A DNA stretch of 13,898 nt from Desulfonatronum sp. GTDB lineage: Bacteria; Desulfobacterota; Desulfovibrionia; Desulfovibrionales; Desulfonatronaceae. The DNA is taken from positions 1 to 13,898 of the forward strand of contig SKYX01000246.1 of assembly GCA_007127655.1 (NCBI GenBank), in the 5' to 3' direction. This document shows positions 6,927-13,898 of this stretch, piece by piece. The notes under the pieces are model-generated. The model saw only the letters and a list, made by a program, of their open reading frames with translations, had not been told where the DNA came from and did no database searches. A program made the translations under genes and the position numbers. Positions within the stretch are counted from its first letter, which is position 1. Each line of letters opens with the position of its first letter.

Positions 6927-7313
6927 ATGTTTGCAAAATGCACCCGCACCCTGCGCGTTTCCCCGGACGCCACGACGGAGGAAGTCCGGCAGGCCTTCGT
7001 CAAGCTGGCCAGACGCTGGCCACCGGAACATTTTCCGGCCCGGTTCACGGAAATCAAGCACTGCGCCGACTTGCTGAACCTGGAAGATTCGGTTGTGGAG
7101 GATTTGCTGACCAGGATCGTGAAATCCGATGTGATCGACCTGTTTGCCGGTCTTCTGCCCGAGTCAGCCAGAGCCTCCGAGGAGGTCGCGGCGACCGCCT
7201 CGGAACTCGACATTCCCGCGTTTATGGAGCTGCTCAACCCGGGCCGACGGCGTCAGATCATGTTGGGTTGTCTGGAAAAGATCCCGGACGGGACGGCGTT
7301 TTATCGTCGGTGA
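6927..7313 (+). CDS. J-domain-like protein lacking the HPD motif
   Basis: A 128-residue protein. Residues 5-50 follow the J-domain pattern closely: CTRTLRVSPDATTEEVRQAF, then VKLARRW, then PARFTEIKHCADLL. The catalytic HPD between helices II and III is replaced by PPE (32-34). HPD is needed to stimulate Hsp70 ATPase, so this protein should not be an active co-chaperone of the usual kind; it may bind without activating, act as a decoy, or have another role. The remaining ~75 residues are helical with no known motif (ASELDIPAFMELLNPGRRRQIMLGC). ATG 6927 is preferred because GTGAG lies 8 bases upstream; ATG 6921, two residues longer, is only 2 bases from it. It is the last plus-strand gene of the chaperone run and is separated from it by the MITE-like element, so its expression may be partly independent. 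Confidence 0.75.
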   Translation: MFAKCTRTLRVSPDATTEEVRQAFVKLARRWPPEHFPARFTEIKHCADLLNLEDSVVEDLLTRIVKSDVIDLFAGLLPESARASEEVAATASELDIPAFMELLNPGRRRQIMLGCLEKIPDGTAFYRR

Positions 7314-7333
7314 CGGAAAGGCGGGTTTCGACA

Positions 7334-7360
7334 GGGGGCGGGTTTGAACCCCGCCCCTAC
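7334..7360. repeat. Dispersed REP-like palindrome, copy 2 (between converging genes)
   Basis: GGGGCGGGTT (7335-7344) pairs with ACCCCGCCCC (7348-7357) with one mismatch around TGA, followed by TAC. It lies between two converging genes and could work as a bidirectional transcription-blocking hairpin, although no T-tract follows. CTA at 7357-7359 is the TAG stop of the sigma-54 activator gene, so the repeat overlaps the coding end. The 9-mer GGCGGGTTT also occurs at 7320-7328, one 17-base step to the left of 7337-7345. Confidence 0.6.
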
Positions 7361-8925
7361 TTGTTTGCGACCCTGGTGGCGAATTTTTTGGGCTCTATCC
7401 CGTATTTCTTGATCTTGTAGTTCACGATCCGGTAGCTGATCCGCAGCTCGCGGGCCGCCTGGAGCATGTTGCCCCGGGCTTTTTTCAGGGCGTCGACGAT
7501 GATTTCCTGCTCGAATTTGGCCACGGCCTCGCCGAAGGAGAGGTCCATGTCCGTGGCCGAGCTTTCGGCGGTCTGGAGGGTGGGGGGGAGGTGGTAGGTG
7601 CGGATGACTTCCTCGGTACAGAGCAGCACGGCCCGTTCCAGGCAATTGCGCAGCTCCCGGGCATTGCCGGGCCAATGGTACTGGGTCAGCAGATCCAGGG
7701 CCGGGGTGGAGATGCGTTTGATCTCTTTGCCGTATTCCTTGGCGTAGGCACTCAGAAAATGCTCGGCCATGGGCAGGATGTCCTCCCGGCGTTCCCGCAA
7801 GGGCTGGACATAAATGGGGAAGACGTTGATCCGATAAAACAGGTCTTCGCGGAACTGCCCGGTTGCGATCAAGTCTTCCAGGGGGCGATTGGTGGCGCAG
7901 ACCAGCCGGGTGTCCACGGTGATGGTCTGCTCGCTGCCCAAGCGCTGGATTTCCTTTTCCTGGATGGCCCGGAGCACCTTGGCCTGGGCGTCCAGGCTGA
8001 GTTCGCCGATTTCGTCCAGGAACAGTGTCCCCTGATGGGCCAGCTCGAAGCGGCCCTTTTTGCTCTGGACCGCCCCAGTGAAGGCCCCTTTTTCATGGCC
8101 GAACAGTTCGCTTTCCACCAGTTCCGCGGGCAGGGCAGCGCAGTTCAGGCGGATCAGCGGCTGACCAGCCCTGGGGCTGGCCGTGTGGATGGCCTCGGCC
8201 AGGAGTTCCTTGCCCGTGCCGGATTCGCCGCGTAGCAGGACCGTGGCCCGGCTGGGGGCCACCTGGGAAATCTGCTGCAAGACTAGGCGCATGCTCTTCG
8301 AAGCATGCACGATGTTCTTGGGCGAAAAGCCGGGATCGTAGACGGCCAGTCCTTGTTCCAGAAAGTGCTGCTGCCGGGCCATGTCCTCCTGGAGCCGGGC
8401 TACCCGGTGGGCGATGATTCGGGCCACCACCTCCAAAAAGCGACAGTGGGTCTGTAAGACCTGCATCGGCGCCGTGGGCAGATCCACGCTGAGTACGCCG
8501 AGGATTTCCCGCTCCTTGTTTTCGCGGCCTTCCTGCACCACGGGGACGCAGACAAAGGCCAGTGTGTCCATCTCTTCCTTGCCCCGCCCAAAGGCCCAGT
8601 TCAGAAAATCCGGGTGTTCCCCGATCACCGGGACGATGATCGCCTCGCCTTTGGCCAGTACCTGTCCGGTGACGCCCTGGCCTTCCCCATAGGAAACCTG
8701 GGACGGCTTCTGGGGCCCGTGGGTCAGGCTCAGCTTCAGACTGCGGGTTTCGGAATCGTAAATAGCCAAAAAATTGCGCACGTACCCCAGGTTGTGGGAC
8801 AGAACCTGGAGCACGGCCTTTAGGCTGGTTTCCAGGTGCACGTCCGGCTGCATCTGGTCCAGTATTTCCTTCAGGGTATCCAGGCTTAGGGAGAGATTGT
8901 CCAATGTGACGGCTCGGGAAGGCAT
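7357..8925 (-). CDS. Sigma-54-dependent transcriptional activator (GAF-AAA+-Fis)
   Basis: A 522-residue NifA-architecture regulator. Residues ~30-175 form a GAF-type sensor domain ([30 protein letters not shown]). The AAA+ domain has Walker A GESGTGKE (233-240), the sigma-54-contacting loop GAFTGA (280-285), Walker B GTLFLDE (299-305) and the late [11 protein letters not shown] block (417-427). The C-terminus is a Fis-type helix-turn-helix ([20 protein letters not shown], 484-503). All elements for an active enhancer-binding protein are intact. The ATG at 8925 has AAGGA four bases upstream; a TTG at 9009 would place coding sequence across a terminator hairpin, so it is rejected. It lies downstream of iorAB on the same strand, so control of indolepyruvate or aromatic amino acid metabolism is a reasonable inference. 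The effector sensed by the GAF domain is unknown. Confidence 0.93.
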   Translation of the reverse strand: MPSRAVTLDNLSLSLDTLKEILDQMQPDVHLETSLKAVLQVLSHNLGYVRNFLAIYDSETRSLKLSLTHGPQKPSQVSYGEGQGVTGQVLAKGEAIIVPVIGEHPDFLNWAFGRGKEEMDTLAFVCVPVVQEGRENKEREILGVLSVDLPTAPMQVLQTHCRFLEVVARIIAHRVARLQEDMARQQHFLEQGLAVYDPGFSPKNIVHASKSMRLVLQQISQVAPSRATVLLRGESGTGKELLAEAIHTASPRAGQPLIRLNCAALPAELVESELFGHEKGAFTGAVQSKKGRFELAHQGTLFLDEIGELSLDAQAKVLRAIQEKEIQRLGSEQTITVDTRLVCATNRPLEDLIATGQFREDLFYRINVFPIYVQPLRERREDILPMAEHFLSAYAKEYGKEIKRISTPALDLLTQYHWPGNARELRNCLERAVLLCTEEVIRTYHLPPTLQTAESSATDMDLSFGEAVAKFEQEIIVDALKKARGNMLQAARELRISYRIVNYKIKKYGIEPKKFATRVANK

Positions 8926-8958
8926 GGGGTCCTTGTTCGATAATGGGTCGATTTCGAT

Positions 8959-9005
8959 AAAAAGAACAGAGGCGCGGCGGCCGTGTGAGAGGAACCGCCG
9001 CGCCT
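8959..9005 (-). terminator. Intrinsic terminator after iorB
   Basis: On the minus strand AGGCGCGGCGG and CCGCCGCGCCT form a perfect 11-bp GC-rich stem with a 14-base loop, followed by CTGTTCTTTTT. It lies between the iorB stop (9025) and the start of the activator gene (8925). It should cut most read-through from iorAB, so the activator is likely expressed at a lower level or from its own promoter in the 33 bases after the T-run. Confidence 0.75.
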
Positions 9006-9024
9006 TCAAGAGGTTTTGAGGTGA

Positions 9025-9612
9025 TCAGGCCACGGCCGCGGCACCGAGACGCAGGGCCTTGATGTTGGCGTCAACCAGTTTGGGCGCCAAAGAAGCCGTG
9101 ATGGTCTTCTCCATGCGCTCCATTTCGAAGGGCAGGCGGTTCAGGGCGCAGAGCGCTCCCAGCAAGGCCAGGTTGCCGGCCTGGAGTGCCCCGGCCTCCA
9201 GACCCAGACGCTGGCAGGGCAGGAAGTGCACATGCGGAGTGCATTCCCGGACCATGCGCTCCATCTCCTCGAAGGGCGGGGACTGCTCCCGTCCGCAACA
9301 GACGCTGACCGGGGGGAGCTGCTCACTGCTGCTCAAGATCAGGCCCCTTGGGGCTAGATAGGGCAGGGCGCGCAGGGTTTCCAACGGTTCGAATCCCAAC
9401 AGCACGTCGGCCTCGCCCGGGCTGATCCGCGGGTTGACGTATCCGCCCATGAGTACCGTGGATTCCACGATGCCGCCGCGCTGGGCCATGCCGTGAACTT
9501 CCCCGGCCACTACGGGAATGCCTTCATCCAGAGCGGCCTGAGCCAGTAAGCGGGTCGCCGTGACTGTGCCCTGTCCGCCCACGCCGGTGAAAAAAATTCG
9601 CAAACGGGACAT
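9025..9612 (-). CDS. iorB: Indolepyruvate:ferredoxin oxidoreductase, beta subunit
   Basis: A 195-residue cytoplasmic subunit, normal family length. The N-terminus RIFFTGVGGQGTVTATRLLA has the GxGGQG loop of the 2-oxoacid:acceptor oxidoreductase gamma-type domain, followed by EVHGMAQRGGIVESTVLMGG and ADVLLGFEPLETLRALPYL, both typical of IorB. With IorA it oxidatively decarboxylates indolepyruvate and other aryl pyruvates to aryl-acetyl-CoA, reducing ferredoxin. In anaerobes this serves aromatic amino acid breakdown and, in reverse, arylacetate assimilation. The start ATG lies 2 bases after the iorA stop, with AAGGAG six bases upstream inside the iorA end, so the two subunits are co-translated. 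A strong terminator follows. Confidence 0.95.
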   Translation of the reverse strand: MSRLRIFFTGVGGQGTVTATRLLAQAALDEGIPVVAGEVHGMAQRGGIVESTVLMGGYVNPRISPGEADVLLGFEPLETLRALPYLAPRGLILSSSEQLPPVSVCCGREQSPPFEEMERMVRECTPHVHFLPCQRLGLEAGALQAGNLALLGALCALNRLPFEMERMEKTITASLAPKLVDANIKALRLGAAAVA

Positions 9613-9614
9613 GG

Positions 9615-11450
9615 TCAGCTCCTTTTCCGGGGTTTGATGTGTTCACAAAGCTGCACGCAGAACATGCAGCCGTTGCACTGGTCAGGATTGATGACCATCT
9701 TGCCGTCCTGGGTGAAAAAGGCCGGGCAGGCGAGATGGTCCATGCACTCGTTGCACCCGTCGCAGCCTTCCTCCACCACGGCCGTGGCCGGGCGCTTCCG
9801 GCCCATGACCCGCCTGGCGAAGAGCGGGCAGGGCTCCTCGGCGATGAGCACCCGGACCCCAGGCAGGGCTTTGAGTTCCTCCAGCACCTCCTTGGTGGCC
9901 TTCATGTTCAGAGGATTCTGAACCCGGACGTGCTCTACTCCGCAGGCCTTGACCAGGGCCAGGATGTCCACCCGGGCCGTGTTCGGTCCCTTGGAGGTGT
10001 GCTCCACCCCGGGATGGGGCTGTTGACCGGTCATGGCTGTGGTCTTGTTATCCAGGATGACCACCAGGATATCGTGGTGGTTGAACACGGCGTTGGCCAG
10101 ACCGGTGATTCCGGAGTGGAAGAAGGTGGAGTCCCCGATATAGGCCACCACGGTGCGACCGCTGACTTTTGCCAGCCCCGAGCCCGTGGAGATGGAGGCC
10201 CCCATGCACACACAGGTGTCCGCGGCCCGCAGCGGCGGTAGAACGCCCAGGGTGTAGCAGCCGATGTCCGAGGAATAGAGGGCCTCGTCGCCAAAGACCT
10301 GGCGCACGCTGTAGAATGCGGCTCGGTGCGGACAGCCGGGACACATGTTCGGCGGACGCATGGGCAGGCCTTGCGGGACGGGACAGGGCTTCGCCGTAGC
10401 TTGAGGCAACCCCAGGGCCGCGCTCAAACCCTGCTTCACAATCAGCGAGGAATACTCGTCAAAATGCGGCAGGTACTCGCTCTTGCCGTGGATTTCCACC
10501 TCAATGCTAAGGCGGTGGGCCAGGGCGCTGATCTCGGTCTCCAGGATCGGCTCGCCTTCTTCAACGATGATCACCTTGGACAGCCCGCGCAAAAAGTCTT
10601 CGATCTTTTTGACTGGCAGCGGATAGGAAAAGCCGAGCTCCAGAACCTGGACCTTGTCCAGCAGGTCCAGATCAGCCAGGGCGTCCTTGAGGTAGACCCG
10701 GCTGATGCCCGAGCTGATACAGCCCACGTCGCCTTGGCCGGAAATCTTGTTCAGTGGAGATTTCTCCGCCTCTTGCCGCAATTCTTCCAGCTTTTGCAGC
10801 AGGATCTTATGTCTGGCCCGGGCCACGGCCGGGATGATCACGAACCGTCGGGGATCGGAGACAAAAGGTGCGCCCTGCACCGGCGGTTGCATCTCTCCGA
10901 AGACCACTTCACCGCGCTGGTGGTTGACCCGGGTGCTGGTGCGCAACATGACCGGCTGCTCAAACTGCCGGGACAGATCCATGGCCGCCCTGGTCATATC
11001 CTTCATTTCCTGGGCGCTGGAAGGCTCAAGGCAAGGCATGCCCGCCAGCCGGGCATAATAGCGGTTGTCCTGTTCGTTTTGGCTGGAATGGCAGCCGGGA
11101 TCGTCCGCGCTGAGCAGCACCAGACCTCCGGGGGCCCCGAAATAGGCCACGCTCATCAGCGGGTCCGCGGCCACGTTCACGCCTACATGCTTCATGGTTA
11201 CCAGAGTCGAGGCCCCACCTAAAGTTGCCCCGATGCCGACCTCCAGGGCGACCTTTTCGTTGGCCGAGTATTCGAAGCCGTAGCCGCCTTTGTCGCTGAG
11301 CCGGAAAAAGGTGTCCGGAACCTCGGACGACGGCGTGCCCGGATAGCAGGACACAAAGCTGACTCCGGCCTCCAGTGCTCCGCGAACGATGGCCTCGTTG
11401 CCCAACAGCAGGTGTTTTTCACCGGTTTGTCCTGAAAGAAGAATGTCCAT
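9615..11450 (-). CDS. iorA: Indolepyruvate:ferredoxin oxidoreductase, alpha subunit
   Basis: A 611-residue catalytic subunit. The N-terminal pyrimidine domain begins LLLGNEAIVRGALEAGV and includes CYPGTPSSEV (35-44) and KHVGVNVAADPLMS. The thiamine diphosphate domain carries CPGCPHRAAFY (370-380), GDSTFFHSGITGLANAVFN (439-457) and LDNKTTAMTGQQPHPG (466-481). The C-terminal ferredoxin domain has two clusters of cysteines: C563, C566, C569, C575 and C592, C595, C598, C602, enough for two [4Fe-4S] clusters. The ATG at 11450 gives the family N-terminus. An in-frame TTG at 11561 would add 37 residues without family resemblance. A GAGG lies about 11 bases upstream, somewhat far. It is separated from the upstream TPR gene by 141 bases that include a palindromic repeat, so an own promoter is possible, but I see no clear one. 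Confidence 0.96.
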   Translation of the reverse strand: MDILLSGQTGEKHLLLGNEAIVRGALEAGVSFVSCYPGTPSSEVPDTFFRLSDKGGYGFEYSANEKVALEVGIGATLGGASTLVTMKHVGVNVAADPLMSVAYFGAPGGLVLLSADDPGCHSSQNEQDNRYYARLAGMPCLEPSSAQEMKDMTRAAMDLSRQFEQPVMLRTSTRVNHQRGEVVFGEMQPPVQGAPFVSDPRRFVIIPAVARARHKILLQKLEELRQEAEKSPLNKISGQGDVGCISSGISRVYLKDALADLDLLDKVQVLELGFSYPLPVKKIEDFLRGLSKVIIVEEGEPILETEISALAHRLSIEVEIHGKSEYLPHFDEYSSLIVKQGLSAALGLPQATAKPCPVPQGLPMRPPNMCPGCPHRAAFYSVRQVFGDEALYSSDIGCYTLGVLPPLRAADTCVCMGASISTGSGLAKVSGRTVVAYIGDSTFFHSGITGLANAVFNHHDILVVILDNKTTAMTGQQPHPGVEHTSKGPNTARVDILALVKACGVEHVRVQNPLNMKATKEVLEELKALPGVRVLIAEEPCPLFARRVMGRKRPATAVVEEGCDGCNECMDHLACPAFFTQDGKMVINPDQCNGCMFCVQLCEHIKPRKRS

Positions 11451-11565
11451 ACGTCGTGGTACCTCATCAATATCGGTTGGAGTTGGCCGCGTGGCGAACC
11501 GCGCGGTCGAAAACAGAATGGTTCGCTGAACCGCGGGAAACTGCATGGCGGAGCGCGACAAGGCG

Positions 11566-11592
11566 TAAGGGCGACCGGCCGGTCGCCCCTAC
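11566..11592. repeat. Dispersed REP-like palindrome, copy 3
   Basis: TAA followed by the perfect 20-base palindrome GGGCGACCGGCCGGTCGCCC (11569-11588), then CTAC. It shares its outer ends with the copy at 2191 and its GCCCCTAC end with the copy at 7334. Its last base is the third base of the TPR-gene stop codon (CTA at 11592-11594). It lies between the TPR gene and iorA and may form an mRNA hairpin that separates their expression. Confidence 0.65.
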
Positions 11593-12302
11593 TATGACGA
11601 TTCCCCGGCCATGCGCTGACGAATTTGACTCGCCTTGAAGGCCAGATAGTCTGACTGTTGGCCATCCTCCCGAGCCTGCAAGTCTTCAAAGGTCTGCAAG
11701 GCCAGTTCCCAGTTTCCAGCGGCCTCGGCGGCTTCGGCCAGTTGGAGCAGCACGATGGGCAGAAATTCCTCGGAAGCACCGGTGCGCAGGGCTGTCAGTT
11801 CCGTCACGGCCTCATCGGCCTGGCCCAAATGCAGCAGGGCCGTTGCCCGTCCCATTCGGGCCAAGGACTTCCAGTTGTCGGGTCCTGTCTCGACCAGCAG
11901 TTTCCAATACTCCTGGGCCGTTGCCCAGTCTCCGATATCCTGGGCCGCCTTGGCCGCTTCCAGGTGGTGGCGGGGCAGCAGGGGCTTAGCCATCTCTCCC
12001 CGCAGCCGCATCAACGCCTCCAGCCGCTCGACGCCCTGGTTTTCCAGCAGCGCTTGGCTCAAGGCCTGTTCGCTGTTGGCCAGTTGGCGTTCCTGGTAGG
12101 CGTTGAACCCGGCATATCCGGCAACCAGAACCACGAACACCGCGGCCGCCGCAGCCAACTTTTGCCAATGCTCCACGAGCTTCTCAAAAAAGGCGCGGGA
12201 CTGCGTGCCAATCTCCGACTCGAATCGTTCTCCAAAGCCTTTGTCATCCGGCGCTTCCTGCTCCGGAAGCGACTCGCGGGAATGCTTTTCTTTTGCCGAC
12301 AT
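11592..12302 (-). CDS. Membrane-anchored tetratricopeptide-repeat protein (YfgM-like)
   Basis: A 236-residue protein. A charged cytoplasmic N-terminus (1-48, no signal peptide) is followed by one hydrophobic segment LAAAAAVFVVLVAGYAGFNA (49-68) and a helical C-terminal domain expected outside the cytoplasm. The latter shows TPR-like pairs: AAKAAQDIGDWATAQEYWKL, LARMGRATALLHLGQADEAV and LAEAAEAAGNWELALQTFED. This single-TM plus TPR layout matches the YfgM/TPR_21 family, whose E. coli member is associated with the Sec translocon and periplasmic chaperones. ATG 12302 is chosen over TTG 12305: GGGAG lies 6 bases upstream. It is co-oriented with iorA but separated by a repeat, so operon membership is uncertain. 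Specific function in this organism is inferred only at family level. Confidence 0.8.
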   Translation of the reverse strand: MSAKEKHSRESLPEQEAPDDKGFGERFESEIGTQSRAFFEKLVEHWQKLAAAAAVFVVLVAGYAGFNAYQERQLANSEQALSQALLENQGVERLEALMRLRGEMAKPLLPRHHLEAAKAAQDIGDWATAQEYWKLLVETGPDNWKSLARMGRATALLHLGQADEAVTELTALRTGASEEFLPIVLLQLAEAAEAAGNWELALQTFEDLQAREDGQQSDYLAFKASQIRQRMAGESS

Positions 12303-12603
12303 CAACGACTCCCTTTAAAAAAATGTATAATGTACAGAATTGTGACTGGACGTTCTGCTACACAGAAATGTAAAAAAGGTAAAGCTGAAAAAGCCCTTCA
12401 AAGGCTAACCCCTGCAACCGTTTGATATCGTTCTTTTCTGTAGCCTGCAGAAAAACATTGCGTCCGCCATGACCCTGTTTCACAGTCGTTCTATCTCAAG
12501 AGATTCCCTTGTCTCCCTCAATCAATCCGTTTTTCTGAATGTTTTTGTTCTCCCAGTGACCTTTTATTTTGCAAAAGATGTTGGTAGGAATCTAAACGCA
12601 ACA

Positions 12604-12645
12604 GGCGACATGACCGAGCGTCAACTTGGTCATCGTGCCTTTTTT
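12604..12645 (+). terminator. Terminator-like hairpin in the leader of the exported-protein gene
   Basis: GGC...ATGACCGAG (12604-12618) pairs with CTTGGTCAT...GCC (12625-12639), with one mismatch and a 3-base internal loop, and TTTTTT follows directly (12640-12645). It sits about 97 bases before the start at 12742 with no recognised gene just upstream, so it is either an attenuator for the exported-protein gene or the end of an unseen small RNA. Confidence 0.45.
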
Positions 12646-12680
12646 CGAACGGACAAATCCTCGCCATCAGCGAATCGACT

Positions 12681-12697
12681 GCAAAGCGATGCTTTGC
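12681..12697. repeat. Perfect 7-bp dyad GCAAAGC-GAT-GCTTTGC
   Basis: Two 7-base arms with a 3-base centre, 45 bases before the exported-protein start. It could be an operator or a small mRNA hairpin. It is too short to classify. Confidence 0.4.
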
Positions 12698-12741
12698 GAC
12701 CCGCCCTTTACGATTCTCAAGCATTTTTTTGGAGCCATGCC

Positions 12742-13898
12742 ATGTCCCAACTCTTCCGCTGCCCGAAGGCGCGTCCTTCGGTGTCCGTAGCGGCCTTCTT
12801 CCTGGGGATAACAATCCTTTTCGCCACCGCATCCACCATTCGTGCAGGCGATGCCCAGGATTTTCCGGAGCCTGTGGCCTCGGCCATGTCCATGCTGATC
12901 GAACGTATCCAGGACCGTGGTCCCATTGAGACGCAGGATTTGCTTCCCCTTGTGCGCTTCGCCCGGAACACCGTCTTCAATCGGGACGACTGGGAAGTTC
13001 CCGGCTTGTTGAATGCCACCGGGGGCTACTACGGATACGCCGTTTCCTCTCCCGTGGACCGAATCGTGAAGTACATCTATCACCCCGAGTTGCCACCCTC
13101 TCTGCTTCACCCTTCCGTGGTCCGCGTCGGCAAATGGTTGGAAGATCCTGAGGAGAACATTCCCGAGCTCTGGAGCAACCTCGAAGAGGGGCGAATCGTC
13201 GTGGTCCGGGGACAGGAACTTGAGGAGAACACTCCGGACGTGAACACCGGTGGGTATTATACCTACCAGACGGATCGCATGATCGTGATGATCAACCATG
13301 AAGGGGAGAAATACCTGCTGTCAGTCAGCAAACAGGCGGACCAGTCCAGCGTTGGCCGCAAGGGCGTGGTGATCGGCGAGGACTGGGGCTGGAACTACTT
13401 TTACACGGATGAGGAAGGGCTGACCACCGGTGGGTTGGGATGGGTCAATTCGTACATGTTCGACTCCTTTTCCGTGACTGTGTTGTCGGCGGACCCCGTC
13501 GATCCGGACCGCACTCAACACGCCATGTTCAAATGGGTCCGAGCCGGTTGGTCCGGGATGAACATGGTTCGCCCCAATCACGTGCGGAACGGTTGCCAGC
13601 GCTTCGCCCAGAGTCTGGTCCGGTTGATGGAGTCGGACAACCTCCCGGAACCCGACGCCCTGGTGGCCATGAGCAAGCGCGTTCGGGCCATGGATGAACA
13701 GGAGATTTTGCGAACCCTGCAACCGTACATCGAAAACCTTCGGAAAGTCGCCTCCGATGACGCCATTCTCTCCCGCCGATCCTTTCAACGCATTCTGAAT
13801 CAGGACAATCCCCTGGAGCACTACACCCTCTACGCAAAGCAAAGCCTGGTCATGAAAGAGTTCCTGAAGGCCAGCATCGGGCTTCCGGCCTTGTTGGC
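12742..13898 (+). CDS. Exported protein of unknown function, 5' part
   Basis: The first 385 residues are present; the gene runs past the right edge. The N-terminus is a Sec-type signal peptide: basic stretch to R11, hydrophobic core VSVAAFFLGITILFATAS (14-31), likely cleavage after TIRA (A35). Cys7 precedes the core and is not a lipobox. The mature part is mixed alpha/beta and aromatic-rich, with motifs such as TGGYYGYAVSS, VNTGGYYTYQTD, EDWGWNYFYTDEEG and a more helical end (LVRLMESDNLPEPD...). I do not recognise the family; a periplasmic or cell-surface protein is likely. ATG 12742 is preferred because GGAG lies 7 bases upstream; ATG 12737 is only 2 bases from it and in another frame. It appears to be transcribed alone in this window, with hairpins in its leader. 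Confidence 0.75.
   Translation, partial: MSQLFRCPKARPSVSVAAFFLGITILFATASTIRAGDAQDFPEPVASAMSMLIERIQDRGPIETQDLLPLVRFARNTVFNRDDWEVPGLLNATGGYYGYAVSSPVDRIVKYIYHPELPPSLLHPSVVRVGKWLEDPEENIPELWSNLEEGRIVVVRGQELEENTPDVNTGGYYTYQTDRMIVMINHEGEKYLLSVSKQADQSSVGRKGVVIGEDWGWNYFYTDEEGLTTGGLGWVNSYMFDSFSVTVLSADPVDPDRTQHAMFKWVRAGWSGMNMVRPNHVRNGCQRFAQSLVRLMESDNLPEPDALVAMSKRVRAMDEQEILRTLQPYIENLRKVASDDAILSRRSFQRILNQDNPLEHYTLYAKQSLVMKEFLKASIGLPALL

Larger units (their letters stand above)
12303..12741. other. Gene-free divergent region with hairpins
   Basis: A 439-bp region between the minus-strand TPR gene and the plus-strand exported-protein gene. No ORF with coding character was found. The left half (about 12310-12600) is visibly AT-richer than the surroundings. 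TATAAT occurs at 12326-12331 on the plus strand and TATACA-like sequence on the minus strand near 12320, but neither has a good -35. TTGCAA (12569) and TAAACG (12593), 18 bases apart, form a weak plus-strand promoter candidate. A terminator-like hairpin (12604-12645) and a perfect 7-bp dyad (12681-12697) lie between that and the gene at 12742. No sigma-54 -24/-12 element was seen upstream of the TPR gene. Confidence 0.5.

Noticed and set aside
10326..11222. 298-codon plus-strand open frame inside iorA
   Set aside because: It is an antisense shadow of a gene with complete IorA motifs.
11451..11561. Longer TTG start for iorA at 11561
   Set aside because: The extra 37 residues do not resemble the IorA N-terminus and would run to the edge of the palindromic repeat.
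1..13898. CRISPR array, tRNA or rRNA genes, toxin-antitoxin or phage genes
   Set aside because: Looked for by eye on both strands. No regularly spaced repeats, cloverleaf ends, rRNA segments or phage-like proteins were found.

Overview
The window is GC-rich, densely coded and consistent with a Desulfovibrionales-type sulfate reducer (Desulfobacterota/Deltaproteobacteria). That is an inference from gene content: futalosine-pathway menaquinone synthesis (mqnC), indolepyruvate:ferredoxin oxidoreductase (iorAB) next to a sigma-54 activator, and YkgJ-type and CoA-binding small proteins. No rRNA, tRNA or CRISPR array was seen.

Layout. Positions 1-327 (minus) hold the 5' part of mqnC, which leaves the window on the left. 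A 126-bp divergent gap follows. A long plus-strand run then covers 454-7313: a CoA-binding-domain protein, a YkgJ-family Cys-cluster protein, a J-domain protein, a diverged GrpE-like protein, a short Hsp70, a 705-residue protein of unknown family and a small J-like protein that has lost its HPD motif. The genes are tightly spaced (overlaps at 863-870 and 2874-2877), except where repeats sit between them.

Positions 7357-12302 are on the minus strand. Read in transcription order, they hold a membrane-anchored TPR protein, iorA, iorB, an intrinsic-terminator-like hairpin and a GAF/AAA+/Fis sigma-54-dependent activator. A 439-bp gene-free region (12303-12741) with several hairpins separates this block from the plus-strand gene of an exported protein of unknown function, which leaves the window on the right.

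The centre of interest is 1375-7313, which looks like a dedicated Hsp70 machine: J-protein, nucleotide-exchange-factor-like protein and Hsp70 encoded together, with two unexplained partner genes. It is distinct in sequence from housekeeping DnaK/DnaJ/GrpE. The Hsp70 has a short acidic lid, the GrpE is recognisable only in its C-terminal domain, and the second J-like protein has PPE where HPD should be. The client is unknown.

The second theme is repeats at gene ends. Three dispersed palindromes of the form GGGC-stem-GCCCCTAC touch or form stop codons at 2191, 7357 and 11592. A 159-bp MITE-like folded element with CTAG at both ends provides the stop codon of the 705-residue gene and lies just before the last J-like gene.
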